Of a DNA stretch of 64,000 nt, positions 9,393 to 17,671 are shown one piece after another. The notes beneath the pieces were generated by a model. That model ran no database searches. It was not told the origin of the DNA and worked only from the letters and a program-made list of their open reading frames with translations. Each line of letters begins with the position of its first letter. The first letter of the stretch is position 1. Position numbers and translations under genes: made by a program. The stretch is taken from assembly GCA_964572965.1 (NCBI GenBank), contig CAZNHL010000011.1, positions 7,282 through 71,281 of the forward strand, written 5' to 3'. This DNA comes from CAZNHL01 sp964572965 (GTDB lineage Bacteria; Bacteroidota; Bacteroidia; Cytophagales; UBA9547).

Positions 9393-9809
9393 TTAGTTCA
9401 CAACCGTCTTTTTATTTGGTTCTAATTTGACATGATGACCGGCTTTTCTATCTTTTCTCTTTGCCAGTTCAACAGCCTTTTCCTCATTATATTTTAGCTT
9501 AGCCTGAGCCGCATATTTTCGATACTGAGATCTGCTCATCACGCTCTTCAGTCCTTTATCTCTATTTTCTTCGAGAGTTTTAATGCTTTCGTAGCCCCCT
9601 CCTTTTTCATTCACATAAACTTCTTTCTGAAAATAATCCAGGTTGATGGCTTTTACTCCGGCAGCCTGATCTTCGTCCAACTGAAACTGCTCTACCATCA
9701 GGGCCGTTTGCTCATCAGCTTTAGCATCAGCAGATTTTACATTATTCTGAGCAATTACTCCTGTAATACTCATTAATACTAGTCCTACTCCAAAAATGAT
9801 CTTTTTCAT
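9393..9809 (-). CDS. Small secreted charged protein, Spy/DUF4890-like
   Basis: This 138-residue protein starts with a clear signal peptide (MKKIIFGVGLVLMSITGVIAQ), so it is probably periplasmic. The mature part is helical and highly charged. It has an LDEDQAAGVKAINLDY segment (about 45-60) and an RDKGLKSVMSRSQYRKYAAQ segment (about 83-102). That arrangement resembles small Bacteroidota stress proteins of the DUF4890/Spy-like group, but the match is by eye only. It ends in a Lys/Arg-rich tail. No operon partner is present; it is convergent with the M42 peptidase gene. Function unknown. Confidence 0.75.
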   Translation of the reverse strand: MKKIIFGVGLVLMSITGVIAQNNVKSADAKADEQTALMVEQFQLDEDQAAGVKAINLDYFQKEVYVNEKGGGYESIKTLEENRDKGLKSVMSRSQYRKYAAQAKLKYNEEKAVELAKRKDRKAGHHVKLEPNKKTVVN

Positions 9810-10127
9810 AATACAACAGCCTTTTGGTTTAATAACTTATTAACAGTTATAACATTATTAAGAGTTCTTTTTTGTATAGGACAAATATCTCTAGGCTAAA
9901 CATTTACGACAATCCGGCTTATTAACAAGACAAACAGACCTAAACAATAGATTATAATTCCTGTCAAACCCTAGCTGAATTACTAAAAGGATAAGAGATT
10001 AAAAAGGCTTTAACACACTTGGCCAAGTGGTATGAAGGGGTTGACTGCTCCGCAGGTACCGGATAATGACAAAAAAAGCGACCATAGTATTACCATGGTC
10101 GCTCTAAGTATATTCTCACTGAAATTG
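9810..10127. other. Intergenic region with one terminator
   Basis: These 318 bases hold the upstream region of the small secreted protein gene and, at 10077-10103, the terminator of the LysM gene. I see no open frame, tRNA or repeat in the rest. Confidence 0.6.
10077..10103 (-). terminator. Intrinsic terminator of the LysM gene
   Basis: Arms AGCGACCAT (10077-10085) and ATGGTCGCT (10095-10103) are followed on the minus strand by seven T. This is a classic terminator just past the stop codon at 10128. Confidence 0.9.
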
Positions 10128-11114
10128 TTATTTCACATAAGTCACTTCAACTTTGAAGCTATTGAATTTACTATCCAAACGTTCTTTTGCTTTAGCTCCA
10201 ATTTCTAAAATAACGTTAGGTTTGACACTTTTCACTTTGCCAACCACTTTTAGGAAAACAAACTCCTCAGTTGCAATATTTTTCACTTTTATCATTGTAC
10301 CTAAAGGCAAATCGTTGCTATAAGCGAGGTATTTTTCCTGTAAGTCTTTATTGTCAATAACTTCTGCAATACCTGATACCTTTACTTTTTCGACAGCACC
10401 TTCTTTATAAGAAACCTTTGACGCTACTACGGTATCTATACCAGGCTGAGGTGACGAAGTTCCTACAGGACTCTGTGTATCAGTTACTTTTGTTGAGAAC
10501 TTCTCTTTTTGAGGCTTTTCCTGCTCTTTCGGTTTCTCTTCAACTTTTTTAACAGGTTCAGGTTTCTCCTCAATTTCAGTCAAAGCCCGTATTTTTAGCT
10601 TTTGACCTACTTTTACACCTGTTTCAGCTTTCATATTATTCCACTTAGAAATATCAGCTACTTTTACACCGTATTTATCTGCGATTTTATACAATGTTTC
10701 TCCGGATTTTACAGTATGCTCAATCACAGCTTCATCATCCAAATCATCTGCTGAAGGTTTAGCTGTAACAGGTTCAGTATTCTTAACAGGTTCTTTGGCA
10801 GTTGTTGTACTTCCGGTAGTCTGTTTAGGAGTTGTAGCTGAAGCTGCCGGTGCTGTTTTAGTATAAGGCACTTTAACAAGATCCCCTACTTTCATTGATT
10901 TAGCAGCTTCCGGATTGGCCTTTACAACTTCACCCGGAGGAACAGTATATTTCCTGGCAATGCTATAAAGCGTTTCCTTTGGTTCTACTTGATGTATCAA
11001 AAAAGTTTTACCTTCTTTTTTCTCTAACCTCAATGAATCGGCAGGTGCTGCAATAGCACTTGCAAAGGCAGAAAAGAGAAATAAACCAGCTAATATTATT
11101 GTCCTACTGTTCAT
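10128..11114 (-). CDS. Secreted LysM-domain protein
   Basis: The 328-residue protein has a signal peptide (residues 1-23) and two LysM domains: FLIHQVEPKETLYSIARKYT onward (about 35-85) and IEHTVKSGETLYKIADKYGV onward (about 130-177). They are separated by a Thr/Ala/Pro/Lys-rich linker. A second linker rich in Lys, Glu and Pro leads to a C-terminal domain (about 245-328) that resembles the double-psi barrel RlpA-like or septal-ring domains of similar Bacteroidota proteins; that part is inference. It should bind peptidoglycan in the periplasm. Its start overlaps the stop of the upstream gene by 11 bases, so the two are coupled. Confidence 0.87.
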   Translation of the reverse strand: MNSRTIILAGLFLFSAFASAIAAPADSLRLEKKEGKTFLIHQVEPKETLYSIARKYTVPPGEVVKANPEAAKSMKVGDLVKVPYTKTAPAASATTPKQTTGSTTTAKEPVKNTEPVTAKPSADDLDDEAVIEHTVKSGETLYKIADKYGVKVADISKWNNMKAETGVKVGQKLKIRALTEIEEKPEPVKKVEEKPKEQEKPQKEKFSTKVTDTQSPVGTSSPQPGIDTVVASKVSYKEGAVEKVKVSGIAEVIDNKDLQEKYLAYSNDLPLGTMIKVKNIATEEFVFLKVVGKVKSVKPNVILEIGAKAKERLDSKFNSFKVEVTYVK

Positions 11115-11925
11115 ATACCAACAACTCTGTTTTATTCTTTACACAAAAAATCAAATCATTAAAAACAAAAAAGGTGTCTAAACCAACGCCTTTGGTATTT
11201 TGTGTGAGTAATTGTTTCAATATAACCTCACCACTCTCACTATCCAATAACCAAAGATGATTATTTAATAAATCTGTGTCAGCAAAAATATAAAAAGAAA
11301 CTATTATATAGTCGCCCTTTTCTAAGTAATCAATGCTTTTAACAGGTTTAATACCAAATTCAGCGTTCAAATAATCAACTACCGTTACAAAATGTTCTGT
11401 TCCGTCGGTATATTGTACGGGATAATGCAATTTTAGGTGTTCTTTCGATTCAGAAATTACATCAGCCAAAAGATTATTTTCATCCAGATTATCTTCTGTA
11501 ATATTTCCTTTCAGCAAACTAATTTTCTGCCAGACACGCCCTGAACGTTCATTTTTATAAGAAATGAGTTCATTGCCTTCTGAACTGTAAAGGATATTTA
11601 AATCTGAATACCAGTCATTTTCACCTGTTTTCAGATCGAAAACATACATCCCCATCGGTTCAGGAACATCTGTTTGCGGATATCGGTGTAAAATAGCTTT
11701 TCCATTTATTACGCTGGAAATACCAGACCACCAGTCAAGCGATAACGCAGAACTTTCTAATAATGTTGTTTTACCGGATTGAATATCCAAACTTATAAAA
11801 GAAACCGTTTTGGTCTTCTCCTGGCGTATTTCAATAAGAACGAAATTACTGTCAGCATCCGGAACAAGGCGCCACACCAAACCATCGAAAGGTATTTGAT
11901 ATTTGAGATGAAAAGACTTGGCCAA
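11104..11925 (-). CDS. Uncharacterised protein, resembles DUF4905
   Basis: This 273-residue protein has no signal peptide or membrane segment. Its many short beta-rich repeats (for example FVLIEIRQEKTKTVSFISLD at about 30-50) suggest a propeller-like or sandwich fold. The opening FHLKYQIPFDGLVWRLVPD reminds me of the Bacteroidota DUF4905 family, by memory only. Function is unknown. It is co-directional with and overlaps the LysM protein gene by 11 bases, and is divergent from the NfeD gene 53 bases away. A link to the cell envelope is possible from context only. Confidence 0.75.
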   Translation of the reverse strand: MAKSFHLKYQIPFDGLVWRLVPDADSNFVLIEIRQEKTKTVSFISLDIQSGKTTLLESSALSLDWWSGISSVINGKAILHRYPQTDVPEPMGMYVFDLKTGENDWYSDLNILYSSEGNELISYKNERSGRVWQKISLLKGNITEDNLDENNLLADVISESKEHLKLHYPVQYTDGTEHFVTVVDYLNAEFGIKPVKSIDYLEKGDYIIVSFYIFADTDLLNNHLWLLDSESGEVILKQLLTQNTKGVGLDTFFVFNDLIFCVKNKTELLVYEQ

Positions 11926-11978
11926 TTTTTTGTAATTTGTTCACGTAAAAATAATCAGAAAAACTTAGAAGAAGACTA

Positions 11979-13328
11979 ATGTACAGGCTATCGAAAATCT
12001 TTTTTATCATATTGCTGAGTTTTATCCTTAGTAGTCAATTTGTACAGGCACAACAGAAGCAAGTCTTCGTGATGGAAATACGAGAGGAAATTGATCCCCG
12101 TATGAGTCGCTATGTAAAACTGGCGCTTAACGAAGCCAAGACCAAAAAGTCTGATCTGGTTATCATTGACATGGATACCTTCGGAGGAGCTCTGGAAGAT
12201 GCCGATAAAATCCGAAAGATGGTACTTGAGTTTACAAAACCAATCTATGTATATATCAACAAAAATGCTGCATCAGCCGGAGCTTTAATTTCTATTGCCT
12301 GCGACAGCATCTACATGTCTGAGGGCGCTAATATAGGCGCTGCTACTGTTGTGAACGGAAGTGATGGCAGTGCAGCTCCTGACAAATACCAGTCATACAT
12401 GCGCTCGTTAATGCGCTCTACTGCTGAAGTAAATCACCGTAACCCTTTAATAGCCGAAGCAATGGTCGATTCTAAGTTAAAGCTTGACAGCACTATTAAA
12501 AAAGACGGACAGGTAATTACTTTTACAACCTCTGAAGCAATCCGGAATGGCTACTGCGAAGCCCAGGTTAGTTCTGTAGAAGACTTGCTTTCTAAACTAC
12601 ATACCAATAACTACAAAATAGAACGTTATGAAAAGTCATTCTCTGAAAGCATCATTTCGTTTTTTATGAATCCGGCTATCAGCGGTATCCTTATTCTCGC
12701 AATTATTGCCGGTATTTATTATGAAATGCAGGCTCCGGGAATCGGCTTTCCTTTATTTGTTGCCATTGTTGCAGCCATACTTTATCTCACCCCTTATTAT
12801 CTGAATGGCTTAGCTGAAAACTGGGAAATTCTTGTACTGGTTGCAGGAATTGGTCTGCTGGGGCTCGAGATATTTGTAATACCCGGTTTTGGTATTACCG
12901 GAATTGCAGGGATTGCCTTGACTTTCGTATCACTTGTACTGATTATGCTGAACAATGACTTTCTTGATTTTACTTTTGTACCAAAAGGAAATATCATTGC
13001 TTCATTGACAGTAACACTGGCAGCTTTTATCGGAAGTATGGCTGCTGTTATATTTGGAGGTCAATTTTTACTTAACTCTAAAGCCTTTAAAAAATTAAGC
13101 TTGCAGGAGACATTACAAGCCCCCCAAACAGCAAAAGAAATACGCACTTATAGCCATCTGGTACATCAGACAGGAATTGCATATACTGTTTTAAGGCCAT
13201 CAGGCAAGGTAAAGCTTGAAGGTGAAATTTATGATGCTACTTCTATTACCGGTGACTATATACTGGCAAATGAACCTGTTGTGGTGGTTGAGGTAAATAA
13301 CAGTTCGCTTAGGGTTAAGAAAGTGTAA
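11979..13328 (+). CDS. NfeD family membrane protease (stomatin operon partner type)
   Basis: The 449-residue protein begins with a signal peptide (about residues 1-25). A ClpP-like serine protease domain follows (about 28-205) with NKNAASAGALISIACD, where the serine in ASAGA is the expected nucleophile. Next come four or five membrane segments (about 225-365) and a short C-terminal OB-fold NfeD domain (about 385-449). Long-form NfeD proteins act in membrane protein quality control, usually with a stomatin/SPFH partner; none is encoded next door here. It ends at a hairpin shared with the convergent AraC-type gene. Confidence 0.92.
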   Translation: MYRLSKIFFIILLSFILSSQFVQAQQKQVFVMEIREEIDPRMSRYVKLALNEAKTKKSDLVIIDMDTFGGALEDADKIRKMVLEFTKPIYVYINKNAASAGALISIACDSIYMSEGANIGAATVVNGSDGSAAPDKYQSYMRSLMRSTAEVNHRNPLIAEAMVDSKLKLDSTIKKDGQVITFTTSEAIRNGYCEAQVSSVEDLLSKLHTNNYKIERYEKSFSESIISFFMNPAISGILILAIIAGIYYEMQAPGIGFPLFVAIVAAILYLTPYYLNGLAENWEILVLVAGIGLLGLEIFVIPGFGITGIAGIALTFVSLVLIMLNNDFLDFTFVPKGNIIASLTVTLAAFIGSMAAVIFGGQFLLNSKAFKKLSLQETLQAPQTAKEIRTYSHLVHQTGIAYTVLRPSGKVKLEGEIYDATSITGDYILANEPVVVVEVNNSSLRVKKV

Positions 13329-13336
13329 TACTAGTG

Positions 13337-13374
13337 TTCTAACCACACAGGTAAGTAAATCTATGTGGTTAGAA
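13337..13374. terminator. Hairpin between convergent genes
   Basis: Eleven-base arms TTCTAACCACA (13337-13347) and TGTGGTTAGAA (13364-13374) lie between two convergent stop codons. There is no strong T-tract, so it may act as a transcript-end stabiliser as much as a terminator. Confidence 0.6.
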
Positions 13375-13378
13375 TAAC

Positions 13379-13957
13379 CTAAACCTCGTCAAGTCCCCTC
13401 CTATATGATCCTGAGAGTTTTTTAAATTCAGTCGGTGTCATTCCTGTTTCCTTTTTGAACTGACCAGAAAGAGCCTGCAAACTGCTGTAACCTAACTGAT
13501 CTGCAATTTGCTTTACAGAAAGCTCATCATAAGAAATCAATTCTTTAATGCGCTCAATCTTCTGTGAAATCAGGTAACGTTCAATAGATTTACCTTCAAC
13601 TGCTGAAAACAGGTTACTTAAATGACTATACTCCATCTGTAGCTTTTCACTCAGATAGTATGAAAAATTAACCGCCATATCTGCAATCGTTCCTTTGTGG
13701 ATAGCCTCAATAATCAGTATTTTGACGTTTTCTATAACCCTGGATTTGCGGTCATCCAGCAACTCGAACCCGTTCGCAATTAGCCTGTCACCTATTTGCT
13801 GCAGTTCCTTTTCTGAAATAGTGGTACTCAACACAACTTTCCCGAGCTCTATAGAGGAAATATTGTATCTTAATACTTCCAATTCATCTTTCACTACCTT
13901 AATGCAGCGGGGACAAACCATATTCTTTATATATAAGATATTAGTGCTTTCCATCAT
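13379..13957 (-). CDS. AraC-family regulator with CxxC N-terminal domain
   Basis: The 192-residue protein has an unusual front domain (about residues 1-75). It starts STNILYIKNMVCPRCIKVVK and resembles a heavy-metal-associated (HMA) ferredoxin-like fold with an MVCPRC metal-binding motif. The C-terminal half (about 85-190) is an AraC DNA-binding region with two helix-turn-helix units: LSVKQIADQLGYSSLQALSG then FKKETGMTPTEFKKL. Presence of a CxxC motif suggests metal or redox input, but no metal transporter gene lies nearby. The divergent YceI gene starts 142 bases away and could be a target. Related proteins of this architecture are common in Bacteroidota, usually without known ligand. Confidence 0.87.
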   Translation of the reverse strand: MMESTNILYIKNMVCPRCIKVVKDELEVLRYNISSIELGKVVLSTTISEKELQQIGDRLIANGFELLDDRKSRVIENVKILIIEAIHKGTIADMAVNFSYYLSEKLQMEYSHLSNLFSAVEGKSIERYLISQKIERIKELISYDELSVKQIADQLGYSSLQALSGQFKKETGMTPTEFKKLSGSYRRGLDEV

Positions 13958-14054
13958 TTATTGCTTTTAATTCAATTTAAGGTAGTTTTCTGAATCAAAT
14001 GAAATTAATTCAAAAAAATACATGTTTAAACTTTTAATGTAATAACACATATAT

Positions 14055-14062
14055 TATATTTG
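14055..14062 (+). promoter_or_regulatory. Probable -7 promoter box upstream of the YceI gene
   Basis: TATATTTG matches the Bacteroidota primary-sigma -7 consensus TAnnTTTG and ends 37 bases before the start codon. The matching TTTG at -33 is weak (TTTT near 14032). Confidence 0.45.
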
Positions 14063-14099
14063 TAACACAAAACAGGAACAAACTAAAAACATTATAGAC

Positions 14100-14633
14100 A
14101 TGGCTACTACAAAATGGGCAATTGACCCAACACACTCAGAAGTACAATTTAAAGTAAAACACCTTGTAATATCAACTGTTACAGGTAGCTTCAAGTCATT
14201 CAGCGGTGATGCTGAAACAGACAACACTGACTTTACTAATGCACACATCAAATTTGCTTTAGATGTAGCCAGCATCGATACTAACCAGGAACAAAGAGAC
14301 GGCCACCTGAAGTCTGAAGATTTCTTCAACGCAGCAAAATATCCACAAATCTCTTTTGCTTCTACTTCTTTTGAAAAAGTAAAAGGCGACCAGTACAAAC
14401 TGAAAGGTAACCTAACTGTAAAGGATGTTACTAAAGCAGTTGAATTGGATGTTGAATATGGCGGATCTGCTACAGATTTCTATGGCAACAACAAGGCAGG
14501 TTTTGAAATTACAGGAAAAATCAACCGTAAAGAATTCGGTCTTACCTGGGATGGTATCACAGAAGCCGGAGCAATTGTGGTTGGTGAAGACATCAAATTA
14601 CACATCAATGTTCAATTGGCTCAGCAAGCTTAA
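14100..14633 (+). CDS. YceI family lipocalin-like protein
   Basis: The 177-residue protein starts KWAIDPTHSEVQFKVKHLVIS and contains SFKSFSGDAETD and the repeated beta-strand pattern of the YceI family. These proteins form an extended lipocalin-like barrel that holds polyisoprenoid-type lipids. No signal peptide is visible; the start at MATTKWAID is directly preceded by non-coding sequence. It would therefore be cytoplasmic, unlike E. coli YceI. The gene is monocistronic with a promoter-like box upstream and a strong bidirectional terminator downstream, and is divergent from an AraC-type regulator. Physiological role uncertain. Confidence 0.92.
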   Translation: MATTKWAIDPTHSEVQFKVKHLVISTVTGSFKSFSGDAETDNTDFTNAHIKFALDVASIDTNQEQRDGHLKSEDFFNAAKYPQISFASTSFEKVKGDQYKLKGNLTVKDVTKAVELDVEYGGSATDFYGNNKAGFEITGKINRKEFGLTWDGITEAGAIVVGEDIKLHINVQLAQQA

Positions 14634-14646
14634 TTAACATTTGCAC

Positions 14647-14684
14647 AAAAAATAGCCAGCGGTTTTAATCGCTGGCTATTTTTT
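14647..14684. terminator. Bidirectional intrinsic terminator
   Basis: AAAAAATAGCCAGCG (14647-14661) pairs with CGCTGGCTATTTTTT (from 14670) around an 8-base loop, between the convergent YceI and thyA genes, with A/T tracts on both sides. Confidence 0.93.
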
Positions 14685-14690
14685 TATTTC

Positions 14691-15485
14691 TTAAACCGCT
14701 ACTTCCGCTTTGATATGCGGATGCGGGTCATAATTTTCCAATGAAAAATCTTCAAATTTAAACTCGAAGATATCCTTCACATCGGGGTTAATTTTTAAAA
14801 TCGGCAAAGAACGTAAATCTCTCGACAACTGTAGTTTTGCCTGTTCAATATGATTACTGTATAGGTGGGCATCACCAAGCGTATGAACAAATTCGCCCGG
14901 CTGCAAACCGCAAACCTGCGCTACCATAATCGTCAGCAAAGCATAAGATGCTATATTGAAAGGCACCCCCAGGAATACATCAGCACTGCGTTGGTACAAC
15001 TGGCACGACAATTTACCTTCTGCTACATAAAACTGAAAGAAAGCGTGACAAGGCGGCAATTTCATTTCATCGATACAAGCCACATTCCAGGCACTTACAA
15101 TCAGACGGCGAGAATCCGGATTCTTCTTGATCATATTGATCACATTCGTAATCTGATCAATATGTCCGCCATCAGGAGTTGGCCATGAACGCCACTGATA
15201 GCCATAGACAGGCCCAAGGTTGCCGTTTTCATCAGCCCATTCATCCCAGATAGATACATTATTATCTTTCAGGTACTGAATGTTTGTATCGCCTTTTAAA
15301 AACCACAGCAATTCATGCAGGATCGAACGAAGATGCAATTTCTTCGTTGTCACCATCGGAAAGCCGTCAGCAAGGTCGAAACGCATCTGATAACCAAAAA
15401 CAGAAACTGTTCCTGTTCCCGTACGGTCTTCCTTTTTTACCCCCTTATCGAGGATATGCTGCATAAGTTCGTGGTATTGGCGCAT
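14691..15485 (-). CDS. thyA: Thymidylate synthase
   Basis: Thymidylate synthase methylates dUMP to dTMP with methylenetetrahydrofolate. The 264-residue length equals that of E. coli ThyA. The N-terminus MRQYHELMQHILDKGV, the arginine loop KKEDRTGTGTVSVFG (about 16-30), the catalytic cysteine in LPPCHAFFQFYV (near 146) and the nucleotide-binding NIASYALL are all present. It is the second minus-strand gene after pgeF, 111 bases downstream of that gene's end, and ends at a terminator shared with the YceI gene. A standard housekeeping copy with no anomalies. Confidence 0.98.
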   Translation of the reverse strand: MRQYHELMQHILDKGVKKEDRTGTGTVSVFGYQMRFDLADGFPMVTTKKLHLRSILHELLWFLKGDTNIQYLKDNNVSIWDEWADENGNLGPVYGYQWRSWPTPDGGHIDQITNVINMIKKNPDSRRLIVSAWNVACIDEMKLPPCHAFFQFYVAEGKLSCQLYQRSADVFLGVPFNIASYALLTIMVAQVCGLQPGEFVHTLGDAHLYSNHIEQAKLQLSRDLRSLPILKINPDVKDIFEFKFEDFSLENYDPHPHIKAEVAV

Positions 15486-15596
15486 AAATTGGAATTGAAA
15501 GATTACAAAATTTTAAGATTATAAAACTCCGTTAACGAAATTACAACCTTTCAATCTTAAATCCATAATCTTCTAATTTTAAAATATTTCAATCTT

Positions 15597-16388
15597 CTAA
15601 TTCAAAACGATGCCTGCCGCAAATCTTCCCGTATCGGGGTTATTTCTGTGTGAGAAAAATGTGTCGCTGTTACTGAATGTGCAAATTTCTGCAATTTCAA
15701 TATTCCCGGGCTTTACTCCTGCTTCTATCAATGCCCGCTTATTGGCCTCCCAAAGGTTAAAATGTCCTTTCCCTTCTTTTACAGGATTCAGTTTCACCAA
15801 ACCATTAATCGTACCAAAAGCATTTTTCGTTGCTTCAATTACCTCCTCGCCCACTTCATAAACTTCAGGACTTATCGACGGACCTATGCCAGCTACAAGA
15901 TCAGCCGGATCGGAACCATAAACCTCCTTCATCATTTGCACCATATTGGCAGCTATTTTTCCTACAGTACCGCGCCATCCCGCATGCGAAGCTCCAATTA
16001 CATGCTTCACAGGGTCATACACAATCACCGGTGCACAGTCTGCCGACATCACCGCAAGGCATATTCCCTTAATATTTGTAACTACCCCGTCAGTTTCGGC
16101 AAGATCAATTTCCTGCGTGGCATCAGTGACAACCTGAACCTTGTTTTTATGGGTCTGCTGCGGAAAAACCAGCTTATCTGCACCGATTCCCATTGAACTG
16201 GCCAGCAAGCTTCTGTTTTTAGCCACGTGTTCAGGATTGTCATTTACCTTATAACTCAGGTTAAAACTATCTTTATCACCTTCAGAAGCTCCACCTTGCC
16301 TGTTACTTACAAAGTGCTTGATTCCTCCAAACTTTGACAGATTGGCAAAATGATATAAAGGCAAATTATTCTCTGATACAAGCAACAT
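15597..16388 (-). CDS. pgeF: Peptidoglycan editing factor / multicopper polyphenol oxidase-type (PgeF, YfiH)
   Basis: The 263-residue protein matches the PgeF/YfiH family, which removes wrongly incorporated amino acids from peptidoglycan precursors and has also been linked to purine nucleoside phosphorylase activity. Metal-binding motifs are visible: VMSADCAPVIVYD with the conserved cysteine (about 113-125) and IGASHAGWRGTVGKI with the conserved histidine (about 130-144). The C-terminus has the usual FFSHRNNPDTGRFAAGIVL. No signal peptide. Its nearest downstream neighbour on the same strand is thyA. Confidence 0.92.
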   Translation of the reverse strand: MLLVSENNLPLYHFANLSKFGGIKHFVSNRQGGASEGDKDSFNLSYKVNDNPEHVAKNRSLLASSMGIGADKLVFPQQTHKNKVQVVTDATQEIDLAETDGVVTNIKGICLAVMSADCAPVIVYDPVKHVIGASHAGWRGTVGKIAANMVQMMKEVYGSDPADLVAGIGPSISPEVYEVGEEVIEATKNAFGTINGLVKLNPVKEGKGHFNLWEANKRALIEAGVKPGNIEIAEICTFSNSDTFFSHRNNPDTGRFAAGIVLN

Positions 16389-16529
16389 ATAGGCAGTTTG
16401 TTTTCCCTGTAAAGATACGATCGATGATAGAAATAAATGACTTTTATATTTATGTATGGCCAGTCCCCCTGAAAATTCATCCGCTAAAAAGCCATAAAGG
16501 CGGGGGCTGGTCTCAGGTTTGTAGAAATT

Positions 16530-16570
16530 ACGAGGCTTGTCAGATTAAACAGAAAACTGACAAGCCTCGT
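16530..16570 (-). terminator. Intrinsic terminator after the GH16 gene
   Basis: Perfect 14-base arms ACGAGGCTTGTCAG (16530-16543) and CTGACAAGCCTCGT (16557-16570) with a 13-base loop, 20 bases past the GH16 stop. There is no long T-tract, but the stem is very strong. Confidence 0.75.
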
Positions 16571-16590
16571 GATATTATCTCTCAATAAAA

Positions 16591-17448
16591 TTATTTATTA
16601 TAAACCCTCACCCAGTCGACCTGCATAGTACCTGTCTGAATCGTACTTGCATCCGGCAATTGAAAGTAATCGCCCCCTACAGCCAGGTTTAATATAACGT
16701 TCTGAACCTTACCAAACATTTTGTCAATGTATTGGCCAGAGGTGGTTGAAGCGAGTTTCGTATCTACTACTTTCCCATCCAGATAAAAAGTCAGGGATTC
16801 TTTTTCCCATATTACTTCATAAACATGCCAGTACTCAGTAAGGCTCGTAAAGGATTTAATAACTTTCTCTGCTCCCGAAACAAGATTTTGCTGTGTAGGA
16901 CCATAAAAATAATTGGTACCATAAATGAAAGGTTCGTTACCTCTCGCTTCAAGAATATCTATCTCTCCGTTTTGAGGCCAGCTGTCTCCATAACTCCAAA
17001 AAGCCGGCCACATACCATATCCGGTAGGGAGCTTGATACGCGCAGAAACTCTTACCTGAGGTGTGGCAGTACTTGCCGATATTGTAGTTTTTGATTCTAT
17101 TCTGCCTGAAGTAAAACCAAAAGCCTTAGTAGTAGAAGCATTATTGGTAGTTGGCCCGGTAACGTTGCCTTTGATGGCATTAATAATCAGCACTCCATTT
17201 CTGATCTTAATATTGTTAGTATCGTTCCTGTAACACTGATACTCATTATTGTAAGCGCCACCATTCCAGACGTTCCATTTGCTGAAGTCAGAACTAAAAT
17301 CTTCTTCAAACACTTTTTTCCATCCGGCACTGGTTAAACTGGCTTCATCCTGATCATAGTTTACAGGAGGAAGTGCATCGTCATTACTTTGGCACGAAAA
17401 AACGAATAGCGCTATCAGCGATGCAAAGAAATAAGAATAGAGTTTCAT
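16591..17448 (-). CDS. Family 16 glycoside hydrolase lipoprotein (beta-glucanase type)
   Basis: The 285-residue protein has a lipoprotein signal with lipobox LFVFSC (Cys at about residue 19), so it is an envelope lipoprotein. The GH16 catalytic motif NGEIDILEARG (about 160-170) contains the two glutamates and the aspartate of ExDxxE, and WHVYEVIWEKESLTFYLDG (about 205-223) is typical of laminarinase-type members. It should cleave beta-1,3 or mixed-linkage beta-glucans, or related galactans. No type IX sorting domain is present at the C-terminus (VDWVRVYNK). Transcribed alone; the catalase gene lies further upstream on the same strand. Confidence 0.93.
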   Translation of the reverse strand: MKLYSYFFASLIALFVFSCQSNDDALPPVNYDQDEASLTSAGWKKVFEEDFSSDFSKWNVWNGGAYNNEYQCYRNDTNNIKIRNGVLIINAIKGNVTGPTTNNASTTKAFGFTSGRIESKTTISASTATPQVRVSARIKLPTGYGMWPAFWSYGDSWPQNGEIDILEARGNEPFIYGTNYFYGPTQQNLVSGAEKVIKSFTSLTEYWHVYEVIWEKESLTFYLDGKVVDTKLASTTSGQYIDKMFGKVQNVILNLAVGGDYFQLPDASTIQTGTMQVDWVRVYNK

Positions 17449-17614
17449 AGATAATAATTAAGGTTAAAATGATTGATACATATTATAAATATAAGGTATC
17501 AAACGGATTATCTGAAAATTTTATTGCCTGCACGTAAGTCTGGTCACTACAAAAGCGTATTTGACAACGCATTTCATAGGTATAATGTGTTGTCTATGAG
17601 ACGTTGTGTATAGA

Positions 17615-17629
17615 ACGTATACGATACGT
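17615..17629. promoter_or_regulatory. Short inverted repeat upstream of the GH16 gene
   Basis: ACGTAT-ACG-ATACGT forms a 6-bp perfect inverted repeat about 165 bases upstream of the GH16 start, in a region with several GACGT and TATAGAC words. Operator function is speculative. Confidence 0.25.
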
Positions 17630-17645
17630 CATATAAGAAACAAAA

Positions 17646-17665
17646 ATGGCGTCTGTTGACGCCAT
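17646..17665 (-). terminator. Intrinsic terminator of the catalase gene
   Basis: ATGGCGTC (17646-17653), loop TGTT, GACGCCAT (17658-17665), followed on the minus strand by TTTTTG just beyond the catalase stop codon. Confidence 0.88.
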
Positions 17666-17671
17666 CTTGTT

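Noticed and set aside
16389..16529. Possible gene between pgeF and the GH16 terminator
   Set aside because: The only open stretch there is antisense to pgeF or repeats the terminator stem, with no family resemblance.
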